Of a stretch of DNA of 64,000 bases, positions 50,451 through 63,200 are shown one piece after another. The stretch is from Macrostomum hystrix. Taxonomy: Eukaryota > Platyhelminthes > Macrostomidae. Position 1 is the stretch's first letter. Every line of letters begins with the position of its first letter. Made by a program: the position numbers and the translations under genes. Under the pieces are notes generated by a model. The model was not told where the DNA came from. It was given only the letters and a program-made list of their open reading frames with translations, and ran no database searches. The stretch covers positions 4,950,001 through 5,014,000 of the forward strand of contig CATNEN010000007.1 in NCBI GenBank assembly GCA_950097015.1, read 5' to 3'.

Positions 50451-52860
50451 CAAACTCAGATTTGCTATGATTTATGATATTTTATTTACGAAATGAAAAA
50501 AATAAATCAAAATAATCTTCAATCACTACTGGCTGAAAATTAGTCTAAATGATTTGACGCAGTGCAGAATCGAACCCTAGCCTAGCCTATAACCTATTCC
50601 TAGTGCCTACACATCGGCTATTCCGACTGTTGGTTAGTGGGTGCAAAAATCAGCCTTATAAAATGAATTATCAAAGTTCTGGCTTTGTACAATGAAGTGA
50701 GAAAATAGAGTACACTCAGTCTCACGGTTGGTTGTGTACATTTATTTCCAATTTGTCTCCAGAGTGCAGGCTTCAAATTCAATCAGCTAGGGGTTGTTGC
50801 GCAATTTGACGATGCAATTCCAATTCAGTGGCAGTCAGTGAATGAAATTCTCAATAGGCCAAGATAGTTTGACCTTTGAAATGGTCAAAAAACATGTTTT
50901 TTCGAATATTTAATCCCCTTAGCAATAAAGTTAAGCTTAATAAAAATACGTGTACAATTGTCCCCATATTTAGCATCTTTTGGTGAAGAAATGGTGAAAA
51001 TCGGTTGAGCCGTTCGGAAGAAAATCAATTACAAGCAAGCAAGCAAGCAAGCAAGCATTTCATTTTTAGTATAGTGGATAACTATTATCAAAGGCATTTA
51101 GACCAGACCCTGGGCCAGAACCTAAAAATGATATAATACATCATACATGTTCATAATAAAAATAACTGTAGACTATCCAAAATAGTGGGGTAGTCAGGGC
51201 AGGAAAGTTATCAGTAATAAAGTACTAGTACTATAGTTCAATGCAGTCCTGTTGCGATCCGTTATGGTTCATTTTGGTGTTAGGCCTAACATGGACACCT
51301 AGAATACAGTACAAATAGGCCCTATCTTGGGATCTAACTCAAGGCCCCCCAAATATAGTACCATGGCATCAGTGAAACAAACAAGTTAAACAACAATACT
51401 ATTCAAAAAGTTTAAGTGAGCTTTACTGTCAGCAGGCCAAATCAATGCAGCAATGTTGGATAGATAAAAAAAATTTACATAACTTGTCATAAATAAAAAA
51501 TGTACACAAAAAAACAATTTCTAAATCAAATCTACGTGTCATTTCGTCTGCAGCAGAAAATTTGCTGTTTCTGTTAAAGTATTACTTTACAGTTTTCTTA
51601 TCAAAACAAGCCAGCATGTCTATTTCAGAATCAGCCGGTTCGAATATTCAAATCAAAGTATCTAAGAATAATTCTGTATAACGAAAGACAGACGAAAAAC
51701 TTCGCCTGTCTGTCTATTAAGGGTTGCCAAAAATGCGACATTTAAACTGAAATCACAGAATTTTGATAATCTATAGCTATAATTGGATATAAAATAGTTC
51801 TTTTTCTAGGAAATTCAACACTTCTTTATAATGTCAAACTTTCCCGATCAGAATGGTACGCATTAGTATATGCCAAAAAGTAGACGCTGCGGCTTTTGTT
51901 TCGATGTTTAACAATCGTAAACTTGATGCTGGATGTTTGCACGACAATTTACTTTAATCATTTAAGCAATGACACAAGGTCTGGCCGGTAGCGGTGTAGC
52001 AATTTTACAATTCAGTCTCAGCGGCAACAACTACAACACACGCCACACTGGATAAGGGAAGGCAGCATCATAGATTCAGAGAAATCATTTTAATTTAAAT
52101 AATGAGACGGCTCTAAAAATAAATAATAAAATTTTATTTTCTATTCTATGTCATATACTGTATCGTAACAATTTCCAAAGTTCGGAAAATCATCATATCA
52201 CATTTATTGGGTGGCTTTACTGTGTGATAAAAAGATGTTTTCTTATTGGTGTGCCCTGATTGGCTCCACGCGGCCTCTGCAACACCACATCGAGTATTTC
52301 CATTGTTGGTCTTTCCAATTCCAACTTAGGCTTATTGAAGGTTCCTGCAGTGCTATTGATCCTTCGTCTTTGACAAGAAGGATAGGCCTATATCATATTC
52401 TGTCTCACATTACATTAAAATTTACCTTTTACATTAAGGAAACATATTTCAGAAAACTTTTTATTTAAATTTAATAATTTCATTTATTTTTCTACAGGAT
52501 TGTAGGCTTTGTAAGTATTGAAGTAAATGCGTAATATGTCCATAAATTGTGCATTTAATTTATATTTATGCATGCAAACCAAAAATTTATTATATTTACT
52601 GCACAGAATCAAGCAGAGATCCAACTTGTCATCCAGATCTGATGATGCCCAGAAATATGTAATATGGTTCTTTTTACCAATGTCTTTTATTTTAATGTAT
52701 ATTCTTTGTATCTTAGATACGTTGGCATAGTTCTAGTTTACTTTGCGATATTATTTTGCCTTTCGCTAAATTATTTCACCCTGTTTTTGTCATTTTTCCA
52801 GTTCAGCTTAAGTGTCACAAGTCAGAAAAACAGTCAGTTGAAGTTGCCGAGTCACTAAAA
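50451..52860. other. Non-coding interval with old repeat pieces
   Basis: 50560-50655 contains GGGTTCGATTCTGC on the minus strand, a tRNA-like B box, perhaps a SINE relic. Otherwise AT-rich; no gene recognised. Confidence 0.5.
50975..51075 (+). mobile_element. 3' tail of a non-LTR (RTE-like) element
   Basis: GGTGAAAATCGGTTGAGCCG, then an AAGC-unit microsatellite and TTTTTAGTATAGTGGAT. This pattern is common at the 3' ends of truncated RTE-type retrotransposons in invertebrates. No coding part is left. Confidence 0.5.
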
Positions 52861-52869
52861 CAGGGCAAT

Positions 52870-54125
52870 ACACGGAAGCCTAGTAAAGCACGGCGCCAAA
52901 TGCATTGTTCGGGTACAGGTGACGCCAGATGTACTCTTCAAGATGACTCTTGAAGAGTGCATCGCTTGTACCGTGCATTGCATGCAGGCACCTCTTGGCA
53001 AGGGCCCAGGTGCCCTCAATGCGGTTTGTGTACCAGGGGTTGGCAAACTCTGGCCCGCAGGCCAGATGCGGCCCTCAAAACTCCAAAATCCGGCCCATTG
53101 CTCTTTCCAACACCTCCAGTATCCTGTTTTATCTTTCCCCTGTCTCATCTATCCGGTCTCTCATCTCTCCTGTGTCTCATCTCTACTCGGTCTCATCTTT
53201 CCTGTGTCTCATTTCTAGTGTGTCTTATCTATTCTGTCTCATCTCTCCCCTTATCTCATATTTCTACAGTCAATGCGGCCCGCTGTCATCTTTTAGGTTC
53301 TCTCTTTGGCCCGCTAGCTAGTAAGTTTGCCGACCCCTGGTGTACACCGTCGGATCATTTGGGTCAACAAAGTGCAGCTGGTGGTTCACTACGGCGTGGT
53401 TCTGTAGACCAGCGTAGGCCAACCAGCCGTCGGTGACCATATGTGTACCTGGCAGCATGTGGCGCTGGATCAACAGCATCAGAGTCTTAGCTGCACGGTT
53501 GGGCACCACTATCATCATGGCGGCATTCAACTCACGCTCCACCATGCCAAGGACCCAGTGGCCCTCGTGATAAGCAACCTGGTGGTATTTCCAGTGCATA
53601 AACTTGGACTCGTCGACCTCAACTGTGCAACCAGGTTCACCCAGCTCTATTGGGTGGTCAATGAGATACTACTGGCATATGTCACTGGTGCCATTGGTGC
53701 CAGTCGATGGCAGTCTGTCTCGCGATGTGGACCTGGTTGTGGGCTTCCTGCTGCAACATCCCCGCCACCCAGTAGTACATCAGCTCTAACACTTGGGCCA
53801 GTCACAGGTGTGAATTGGCGAAAAATTAGCCACATGAGATTGAGTGCTGCGCCCGACACTGCCGACAGTCCCAGGCATAGCCATTGACCTACATTGCCCC
53901 TTGGCGCCGCTGCAGGTGCATTTCCACATCGCATCATGCACATGTGGCTTGGTTGGCAATGAGGTGATGCTTCGCCATCCACCTCATGGTTGTTATTTCA
54001 TCGCGACTTGCCTTCACCATCTCCTGAATACCAAAATTTCTTTTGGTATAATTCAGCAAGTTGGCAGCATTGACCAGTTGATTAGGTGGGACAATAAATG
54101 TTGGGGCAGCTGGGCGGCCGGCCAT
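52870..54125 (-). pseudogene. Merlin-type (IS1016-like) transposase, broken
   Basis: Reading on the minus strand: a degraded N-terminal part (about 54125-53650, several frames), then TVEVDESKFMHWKYHQVAYH (first Asp), HWVLGMVERELNAAMMIVVP, GTHMVTDGWLAYAGL (second Asp) and HLHFVDPNDPTVYTR. After a 306-bp insertion it continues NRIEGTWALAKRCLHAMHG (third acidic residue, Glu) and HLEEYIWRHLYPNNAFGAVL. This is the DDE domain of the Merlin/IS1595 group. The insertion and the N-terminal frame changes make it non-functional. Confidence 0.8.
53034..53339. mobile_element. hAT-like MITE inserted in the Merlin gene
   Basis: Ends are CAGGGGTTGGCAAACT and AGTTTGCCGACCCCTG, inverted copies typical of hAT non-autonomous elements, with subterminal GGCCCGC words. 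GTGTAC flanks both sides (53028, 53340); an 8-bp duplication is expected for hAT, so the outer two bases may have changed. The interior is a TCTCATCT-rich simple repeat. Confidence 0.8.
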
Positions 54126-55080
54126 TGTGCAGATTAAGCTGAAAGGGTTGTGGTTCGGGTACAGATGCAGAATATGCTATGTAAATGCAAAAAAACACAT
54201 AAAAATAATAGCGCAAATTAAACTAGAACTATGCCGATAAGTCTAGCTCATTAAAACAAAATAAGGCCCTAGGCTGTAGCCTGTATTGTTTGTTATAGTT
54301 GGTTGCACTTTATATTTTTTAGTTATAATCAAGTCCATGTGGGCAGTGGGCACATGTGAAATACTTATGAGTGAGTATAACAGAGCTAAGAGCTCTTGTA
54401 GCACATATGTACAACACTTGGCAAACTCAGTCAAACTAGCCACCTGAAACAAGGTCTTCAACATCAAGAAAGGTTAATGGCTAATACAAAACAACCCATT
54501 GTCCATTGAACCCAAAGCAAAAAATCTAAGAAATGTTTTACAGATTTCACTTAAAATTTAATATGGAATTACCACATAAGTCATTTACCCAACCCTAACT
54601 AAACTGCCCTACTTATACTAATTCAACACAAATTTATCCTGTCCATGCTGACCATTCCATATTAATGGAATTTATTCATCCCAGCATGATAGCAAATTTA
54701 TAAATTTTATAGTGTCAAAATAAAGTGTGAAAAGAAGATACATTAATTGTTACATTTTAAAGCATATTAAAATGCCAAAAACTACTAAAAATATAACCAA
54801 AAACATTTTTCATATACTTATATATATATAGACTTAGTGCTTTGTTGAGGTACATTAATTTATCAAAGACATGGAGGTTGTAGTTAGAAAATGGTTAGGC
54901 ATGGCTAAGACAGCTTTCATGCTAATGCATATAATAGTATATTGCTGTTAAATAAGCATACTTGAGCAGAACTTGGTACTGGCTTGCATAAGGCTTAAAT
55001 TGTTTTCACTTTTTATAGCAATCATTTTGCTGAAATGTTAGGTTTAAGTTTTATCTGTTAAAATCTTGCACTTGATTTTC
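54126..55080. other. Intergenic upstream of FIS1
   Basis: AT-rich, no gene recognised; it should contain the FIS1 promoter and any 5' UTR exon. Confidence 0.5.
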
Positions 55081-55089
55081 AGCTCAAGC

Positions 55090-55730
55090 ATGAGTGGTGT
55101 ACTCGATGACACAATCTCAACTGAAGTCTTGGACAGATGCCTACGCCAATATGAGAAGGAGAGGGAGAGCCCAAGCAGTCAGGAGGCTCTTCAGGCTGCT
55201 CAGTTTGCCTACGCGTGGGGCCTGACTCGCACCCGGCACCGGCCGAGTCTCCGCCTGGCCTGCCAGCTGTTGCAAGATCTCTTCTTGAGTGCCAAAGATG
55301 AGACCGCTAGGCGGGACTACCTCTATTATGTTGCCATCGCCAAGGTGAGTTCGTCTGAGTTTTTCTGCACCTAAAGTGAAAGCAAATCCTTCCAGTGCGT
55401 GGAATCACTTTCAATACTTTCCATTGACCCTTGGGATCACTATGTATTATCCTAGCAACCAGTGACCAGTCAATACTTTCCCATCATCCACCGTTCCACA
55501 TCCCGCAGGTAAAGCTAGCCGAGTACGAAGACGCATTTGAATACCTTGACGGCATCCTGAAGGTGGAGCCAAACAATCACCAGGTGCGACAGCTTCGTCA
55601 GGAGGCTGAGAAGCAGCGCAAACGCGACGGAGCCATCGGAGTGGCGATCCTGGGCGGCGCGGCTGCCGTTGTTGGCATCGGCGCCGCAGTTGGCGCCGCC
55701 ATCGGCATCACCAGACTGGCTAGGCGCTGA
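55090..55730 (+). CDS. FIS1: Mitochondrial fission protein 1
   Basis: Two exons, 55090-55344 and 55509-55730, donor AAG|GTGAGT and acceptor CCCGCAG|, phase 0, giving 158 aa (family about 150). The N-terminal two-thirds form the TPR-like helical bundle: EALQAAQFAYAWGLTRTRHR, LACQLLQDLF, DYLYYVAIAKVKLAEYEDA, LKVEPNNHQVRQLRQEAEK. The end is a glycine/alanine-rich tail anchor (GAIGVAILGGAAAVVGIGAA) with basic residues after it (TRLARR), targeting the outer mitochondrial and peroxisomal membrane. It recruits fission and mitophagy factors. An AG acceptor lies 7 nt before the ATG. AATAAA signals occur at 55948 and 55972. Confidence 0.95.
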
Positions 55731-56198
55731 GCCTACAAGCTGCGGCCTGGGAATGCGCAACCATTGACTTCGTTCTACTCGTACCTTTGTGTGACGTTTT
55801 TGATCACATTGTTTATAACTGCTAACTACAATTATTTGACACGTACTATTCAGAGGCCCTGTCATAGCAGTGCAATCGATTATTGTGTTTTTATCAGATC
55901 AGTTATAATTATCGATAACAGCTGCTTGACTTTGTCGATTATGTGTAAATAAATATTTTATTTTATTACGAAATAAATTTGTGACATGCAGGATTGTAAG
56001 GCCTATTAAAAAAACAGGTGCTCTGCCTATATATACATTGCATTAATTTTTTTTATTACCGCATTTATCTCTGGTAGGTTTTTGACAAATCACGAATCAA
56101 GCAAGCAAATCAATCTGTAACATGGAATATAATTCGAGTCATATAGATTAGATACAATGGCTCCTAATTCCAAATCCTACCACATCCACAGCATCAGG

Positions 56199-57983
56199 AT
56201 GAGCAAGAAAGCGGAGGCCAACACCCCCAAGGCCATCAGCAATCGCATCAAAGCCAAAGGCTTGCAGAAGCTTCGCTGGTATTGCGAAATGTGCCAGAAG
56301 CAGTGCCGCGATGAGAATGGCTTCAAGTGCCACTCAATGTCTGAGGCGCACCAGCGCCAGCTGCTTCTGTTCGCTGAGACTCCGGAGAAGTACATCGAAC
56401 AGTACAGCAAAGAATTTCTGAAGGGTTACACGGATCTGCTGAAGCGACAGTTTGGATGCAAGCGCGTGCTGGCGAATACTGCCTACCAAGAATACATCAA
56501 GGATAGGAACCACGTGCACATGAATGCTACTAAGTAAGCTTGCTGCTGCCCTGTGTTCTCAGGGTCTCACTGCCGAGATAGGAGACTTCACAAACCCAAA
56601 ATTTCATAAATCCGAGTTTTTTTAAGTCGAACACAGTGAGAAAAAATATATTTCGACGATGTGAAATTTTGCCGTTTTGAGATTTCGGGGTTGTGAAATT
56701 TCAGACATATGAAATTTTCGGGTTTATAAAGTTCGAGGCTTCGACGGTATAAAAAGTTCGTGTTTCGCCCTCGCTTGTTCCACCCGCCTCACTCCCCTTT
56801 TCTACCCACCTCACACCGCTTGTTCCACCCACCATACGCCCCATTTCCACCCACCTCACCAGATTTTCCACCCGCACAATTAAACCTCGCGTCGCCACCT
56901 CATTGACCGGTTCAGGTGGCACACCCTGAGCAACCTGGTTCAGTGGCTCGGCCGCGAAGGTATCTGCAAGGTTGACGAAACTGAGCGCGGCTGGTACGTT
57001 CAGTACCTGGAGCGCGATCCCGAGCAGGAGCGCCGCCAGCGAGGCAAGGAGCGCTTAGAGCTGACCGACGCCGAGCTGCAGCAGCGCCAGATTGATCGCC
57101 AGATCGAATGGGGCCGAATCAGAGCTGCAGAGGCTAATGGCGACACCGATGGCGATTCTTCCAAACCGACGGAGCTGCGTCGACCAGACGCCGATGCCGA
57201 AGGCGACGATCAGCAGCAGCCGATCCGCATCAGCCTAGCCTTGAAGCGCCCAGCGCAGCCTCTGCAGTCGGCCGCATCGGCGACTGCTACCAGTGTGCAG
57301 CAGTCGTCGAAGGAGATCGCTGAAAATGCTTTGGCAAAGTAAGACTTTAGAAAGCTAAAACCTAAACTATTGAATTTAGAACTCTCCTACTGCGTCTGTG
57401 CTAGTCCTCGAGAGTCTGAATCTTTAACGGCAGAGTACTAATTAATCTGCAACTTTTCGAATTTAACCGCAGGGCTGAAAGAGAAGCGAAACTGCGCAAA
57501 CTGCAGGAGCAGCAGAGCAGGCAGCAGAAGCAGGAGAAGCCTCGCTCGGCCGTTGAGCAGCTCCGAGATGAGTTGGAACGCGAGAAGGCCGCCTCCAGCG
57601 GCGGTGACAGCGGCGGCTACCGAAGCTGGCTCTCACCCGGCCTGGTGGTGCGGCTGCTCGACCCCAGCAGGCCGGACTGGCATAGGCGAAAGGCCATCGT
57701 AGACGCGGTCACGCCGCGCCCCAGCGTTCGGATTCATTTCCTTGACGACGAAAGCGGCTCAGTCGTTGAGGTGTCGGAATCCCGCTTAGAGACGGTGCTA
57801 CCAGCGCTTGGCGGCCGCATTCGCATAGTTGGCCCGGCCAAGAGCTCTCTGTGGGGCCGCCTGGCCACGCTGGTTTCGCTGCAGGAGGCGGACTTTGCCT
57901 GCACGGCTCGCCTAGACGACGGCCGTGTTTTGTCTGGCCTGGCCTACGAGGATGTGTGCAAAGTGAGCGACTCGGCAACTTAA
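56199..57983 (+). CDS. KIN: DNA/RNA-binding protein KIN17
   Basis: Three exons, 56199-56533, 56916-57338 and 57473-57983, in phase, 422 aa (human about 393). The start follows the family (MSKKAEANTPKAISNRIKAK); an in-frame ATG at 56157 would precede a good acceptor (ATCCACAG at 56191) and is probably not used. Exon 1 has the conserved C2H2 zinc finger (WYCEMCQKQCRDENGFKCH). Exons 1-2 form the winged-helix region (WHTLSNLVQWLGREGICKVD, GWYVQYLERDPEQERRQ). A charged linker follows, and exon 3 ends with the SH3/KOW-like tandem (WLSPGLVVRLLDPS, LDDGRVLSGLAYEDVCKV). KIN17 is a nuclear protein in replication, repair and pre-mRNA processing. AATAAA at 58162. It starts about 460 bp after FIS1. Confidence 0.95.
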
Positions 57984-60265
57984 GTTGCTAACAATTAGAG
58001 TTTGTTAGTATTTGTCGACAGTATCCGAGTTCTTCTCATTTGCAGTTCTACGCTCGTAACAAAACGCAAGTCTTACTCACCATTTTTTGTGACTGTTTGC
58101 CATGTGTACGAAATAACATATTGTGTGGCTATAAGAATATTTGCATTTATATAAACTCGTTAATAAATAGCAGCACAATTTCTGCTGTGTTCATGTGTCA
58201 TTGTGGGTGTGAATATAAATCATAAAAAATTAAATGATTTGCACAAGCACGTATTTTAGAGGATTTACTACCTAGTGGTTAGGACGTCGGACTCACGACT
58301 TGAAGGTATGGGGCTTGATTCTCGACTCTAATGCAACAATTTGTGTCCTTTAGCAAGAAACTTATCTTTTCATATCTTCAGTTCGCCCATCTGTTGAACA
58401 GTAGAACTACCAAGGGGGGGTTTTACCATTTTGTGTGCTGCACTCGAACGGAGAACCGCAAGCACACGAAACTCAAGTACACGGCCCAACTTTTTCTTTC
58501 GCATCTTGTGAAACAAGAATCAAGTCGCCAGCTCTTTAGACCGTCGCGTCGAAATATTCAATGGTTCTGGCCGAAGGTCAGATTTTAATCAAAAGCTCTA
58601 GTGTATTTCATACACCCCTATTCACAAATTAGCACTGCGCCTCAGTGCGGCCTCGCCAGGCCATCAATATTTATCAGCATGTCACCCGAATGTGGCCGCA
58701 TCATCTCCGTCTTTGGTGGTCACCTACCTTTATCTAGTCGGATTTTCTGGGCCTTCAAGGGCTAAAACAGGTGGAAATAGGCCACTATGGCACCTATCAA
58801 TGTCTCAAATTTCACAGATCAAGCCTAAATATTAGGCGCAGCTCAACCACAGTACTCAATTGCCTAGTCTGTCAACCAATCAGTCACCACCCAATGCTGT
58901 TAGCATTCAGGTGCTGCCAAAAAATTCAGAGGCGGAATATCCACACAATGGTATAGAAACGGTATACAAAATGGCTTAGTAGTACTACTGTATAGATTAA
59001 AGCAGTAGAAATTTGGGTGCGTGTTGCGTCCGCCCCGCCCAGCTGTAAGCAGCCTTTAGTTTCGCCGCGCGACAGCTAGCTAGTCCATCAACAGTGCGAA
59101 GTAGTGTATAAAGACCTCCCTAACTCAATTACAATTATCTGCTTGTAGACAACTGGGATTCGAGAAAGCTCGATTGGCTGACAGATTCCGAAAGCAATGA
59201 GACGCTGTCAATTATGAATCAATTGCACGAACGCAAGCATAAAGATTGGATGTTAGTGTGGTGCAGGCGCCGCACCCGCCTCAAATAGCGGTGCTCCGAT
59301 TCGTTAGCCGTCGAAGTCACCATTCTCAATTCTATTATCGATTTCGATATTTGGACTTCGCGACACTTGCGCTTGAGGCTGCAGTAAGCAGTCTACGTAT
59401 TTGAAGTCAGTCCTTCGCCCACGTCTCTGAAACATATAAAAATTGAGCTACAAATGGGGTTTATGAAATGGATTAGCTTTGAAGCTTACATCTTTTTAAT
59501 TGTACTTCTAGCTTATATATTAAAACTGAGTTACATAATCGCTAATTATATGAATCGGGTTTGCTTTTGAGTTTTGTGCATGCCCATGCAAGTACGGTAC
59601 TAAAGGAGCAACTCTTGTATGCGGTATTCTTAAGTACTTTGACTACATTCCTTCAATGCACCATTCAATGCTATGTGAATTATGAATATATATATTCATA
59701 TATTCATTATGTAGCTTTGGATAGCGCTTTTCAGATTCGCTAATATGTAAATTCCCGATGCCATGACGAGAATTCTAAATATTGTTCGTATTCTCACCAT
59801 TCACTATATTCACTGCACAGAACTCGTACTTACACATTGCACACTGCGTATTTCCGTCAATTCGTCATGCAAAGATTACAAATTAACTTTTGTGCACAGT
59901 TCAAACTTCTTGTCGATTCTCGAAATTGGAAATTGTGCGTGCGTACAGTGCGAAAGTTGTTTCTACTGCCGAAGTTTCCAGGAAATCAAAGCTCGTGCTT
60001 CATGACTTCAGTCTTTTTTATCGTCGACGTATAGCTGAAAATATTTTGATATTGTTGTGGTTATCTTCTTGCGGGAAGATATTATTTTTTAATATAAAGA
60101 TTTACGTATTTTAACTACCGCTTATCTTGCAGTGGCTTTTTTATAGGTCTAGCTAATTATTCGTAAACCACAGTCCTAAGTCTATGTTAATTGCATTAGC
60201 AAGAAGCTTGGCCTTGGTGTCATCAGCTTGACCCAAATTACAGAGTTAATAATTCCGTGTCACAG
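57984..60265. other. Intergenic between KIN and ADAM17
   Basis: 3' UTR of KIN to about 58190, a SINE at 58262-58400, and a GC-richer stretch at 59025-59080 (CGTCCGCCCCGCCCAG) that could be a promoter. After an acceptor-like CTGCTTGTAG at about 59149 a short open stretch (DNWDSRKLDWLTDSESNETL, stop near 59288) might be an exon or a relic; I cannot assign it. Confidence 0.45.
58262..58400 (+). repeat. tRNA-derived SINE
   Basis: A box TAGTGGTTAGGACG and B-box-like GGGCTTGATTCTC about 35 bp later, then TGTGTCCTTTAGCAAGAAAC, a block like the TGTCCTTNAGCAAG motif shared by many animal SINEs. Confidence 0.6.
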
Positions 60266-60269
60266 TGCG

Positions 60270-63200
60270 ATGTCTCAAAGTTGCAGTAGTATACTGTTTT
60301 GTTTGGCAGTATTTATTTATTTTTTTGGAATAAGCCCTGTGACTACTGAGACATCAACAATGGATACAAGATTGGATAGTAAGAAGCTGCCTATACATGT
60401 AATATATACATTTGTGTTTTTGAAGCACAATTGTTAGGTATATATCATATAATATAAATTATAGATATATATCAAAGTGTCTACAAGTCTTAGTCACTAT
60501 GTCATTCACCCTCTTACACCCTATGACATGTCATCCAGATGACAAAAAGCTATGAAAAAGTGTTGAGGAACCATTAAAATGTCCTATACCATAAAAACAT
60601 TATACAATCAGAAGACTTACTTGGCAATTTCTTATAAAGTCATCAATTAGGAATTGATACAGAAAAACAGAGGAAAGATTAGTGCAACAGAAAGAAAGAA
60701 AATAAAAGCAAACACTGCTAAAATTATTAAGTAATAATTGGACAGCATATACAATTTACAATGGAAACATGATAAATGAATGATTTACTGTATTTATAAA
60801 TTAAACTTGTTAAAAAGTTGAGTGACATGTATTAAAATACAAGTTGTAGGGCCTATATGTTAGAGGGTAGGATAGCAAAATGTGTATCATCAGTTGGAAG
60901 ACTTATTGTTTAATTTACTTATTTTTCTAATACACTTCAAAAATATTCCTAACCAAGCATCTGCTTTAACTAACCTTTATAGAAGGCTTATAACCATTTA
61001 GATTAAGCAGCTTCCTATAATTCCATCAGCATCACTATAGTTACCAATCTAGCATACTAAATTGCTTAGGTTTTATATTTTTTGAGTAGAAACTATTTAG
61101 ATTAATAAAACATTGTAGCTATCAGATTCCTATGCAACTTCCTTATTAGCTAAATTGTTTTTGAAAGAGCTATATGTTTTAGGCCATTGAAATTACTTTA
61201 ATACTATCTTAATACTATTAATATTATCTTATCTTATATATATATATGCTTAGCTAAGGAAAAAACTACTTTATTTACTTGCCAAGTGGGCCTTTATATT
61301 ATTTAGGAACATGCTGCTTGCAATATTTCACAATAAGATAGTTTCTAACTGTAGCTTAGACATGACATGCCATGTGTGCTAGATACATACTATTGGCAAA
61401 GAGTAAGACTTGTACAGATCTAATAGCACATAAAACATTGATTGGAGCCTATGAATTATCTAGTCAATAGCTTGTTTTTTATGATACATAAGCAAAGGAC
61501 AAATGTTTTAGTAATTATATGAGTACTTGCATTAGTACATACCAATATAACATTTTTGTTAAAAACCATTATTTATAAAAAAATTATACTAGCCATGCTC
61601 TGACAATTAAAAAAAAGTGTGGAACAATTTTAAATATGGTAATCATTGCTGATTTTAGCATTTCTTTTCTCCAATGCAGGTCATTTAAATAGCTTGCTCA
61701 CCTCCTATGAGGTGCTGCACCCAGGCAAGATTGTTTCCAAGCGGAGTCTCACAGACGAAACCACACAGCACCTTCACTTTACTGCTTTTAATAGGTGAGT
61801 CATTATTAACTGTGGCACCAGAGACTGCGGAGATTGTGACTTGCAATACTGTCATCACTTTGAACTCCATTTTCCTTCCCTAGGAGTTTTAACCTGGTGC
61901 TCCGCCAGATCTACTCTGGCAGTGTGTCCAGCTCTTTAACAATTCAGTCTGTGAAGGCTGGTGGCAAGCTGGAATCCATTAGAGCTGCTGAACTACTGTC
62001 CGACTTCTATACAGGATATCTTGAAGGTGACTTGGGCTGGGGCATACAGCTCCGACTTCTATACAGGATATGTTGAAGGTGACTTGGGCTGGGGCATACA
62101 GCTCCAGGTGACATACCTGGTGACAGGTGACAGGTGACAGGTGACTTCTATACAGGATATGTTGAAGGTGACTTGGCTGGGGCATACAGCTCCATATATC
62201 TAGCTTACAGAGGCAACATGTTAACTGAAGAAACTAAAAATGACTATTTTTCAAACAGGCGAACCTGATTCCTACGTTTACGGATACAAGGAGGACAACA
62301 AATTTTATTTAACAATGGATAATGGCATTCAATATCTCAACATTGAGGTAAGTCAAATTTGAGGGAGGTAATCTTGCTAGTCTAGTAATAGCAGTTAGTG
62401 GATTTTGTTATTGATAATTTGCTGTGATTTTAAGCTTTTGTCGGTTTTTATGGACACTTTTTTAGCGAAGAGCTTCATAATAATTGCTTATTTTAATAAA
62501 CTAATTTTAGCCACTGTCCAGAATTTCTGGCAATCAATCAGATGTTCGATTGTTAGTTTACTATGACGACGCCATCAATAATACGTAAGTTTCAATACGG
62601 TCAGCGCGTTTTCTGGAACACAACCAATCACAGAAAAGTCACACTTCAACTTCTTCCCACCAACAGCGGCCAGTTCTGCGCCAGCCAATCGGCTTCTAGG
62701 ATCGGCGCGCCAATTCAGGTCAGCCCCGCGCCCCCTTCGTCCTCTTCTGTGGCGTTCTTCAGCGCTTTAAACAACGCAGCCAATAAGAATTCTACTGGAC
62801 TGAGACGGCGTCAGAGGCGTCAGACTGGATCGTCGGCGAGTTCGCAGCCTAAAAGCGTCTGTCGGATGCAGCTGGTGGCTGATTACACCTTCTTTTACAA
62901 CATTTGCGCTAACTCGTTTAGCAGTACGGCCAAGACTTTGATCAAAATTGCAGACGATATTAACCGCGTGTACATGGAGACACAGTTTGTTCATCCGAGA
63001 ACTGGCGAACTGTACACCGGGGTCGGCTTCGAGCTGGCCAACGTGGTGCGTTGATTGCGGCGATGTTTCATGCCCTTAAAAGTAGATCATTCTTGGAAAT
63101 GAAGCTCTAGTAGCGAAACCTGTTCAGTCCACGGACTGGTGGGTCGCCACACCCACCCTGTCCCTGACTTCTAATGATTCGAACTTCAGACCTCTCGGTT

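Noticed and set aside
53441-53887. Plus-strand 148-codon frame
   Set aside because: It is antisense to the Merlin transposase remnant and has no recognisable content.
56157-56198. Upstream in-frame ATG as the KIN start
   Set aside because: It would add MAPNSKSYHIHSIR before the family start, and a good splice acceptor lies between the two ATGs at 56190-56191.
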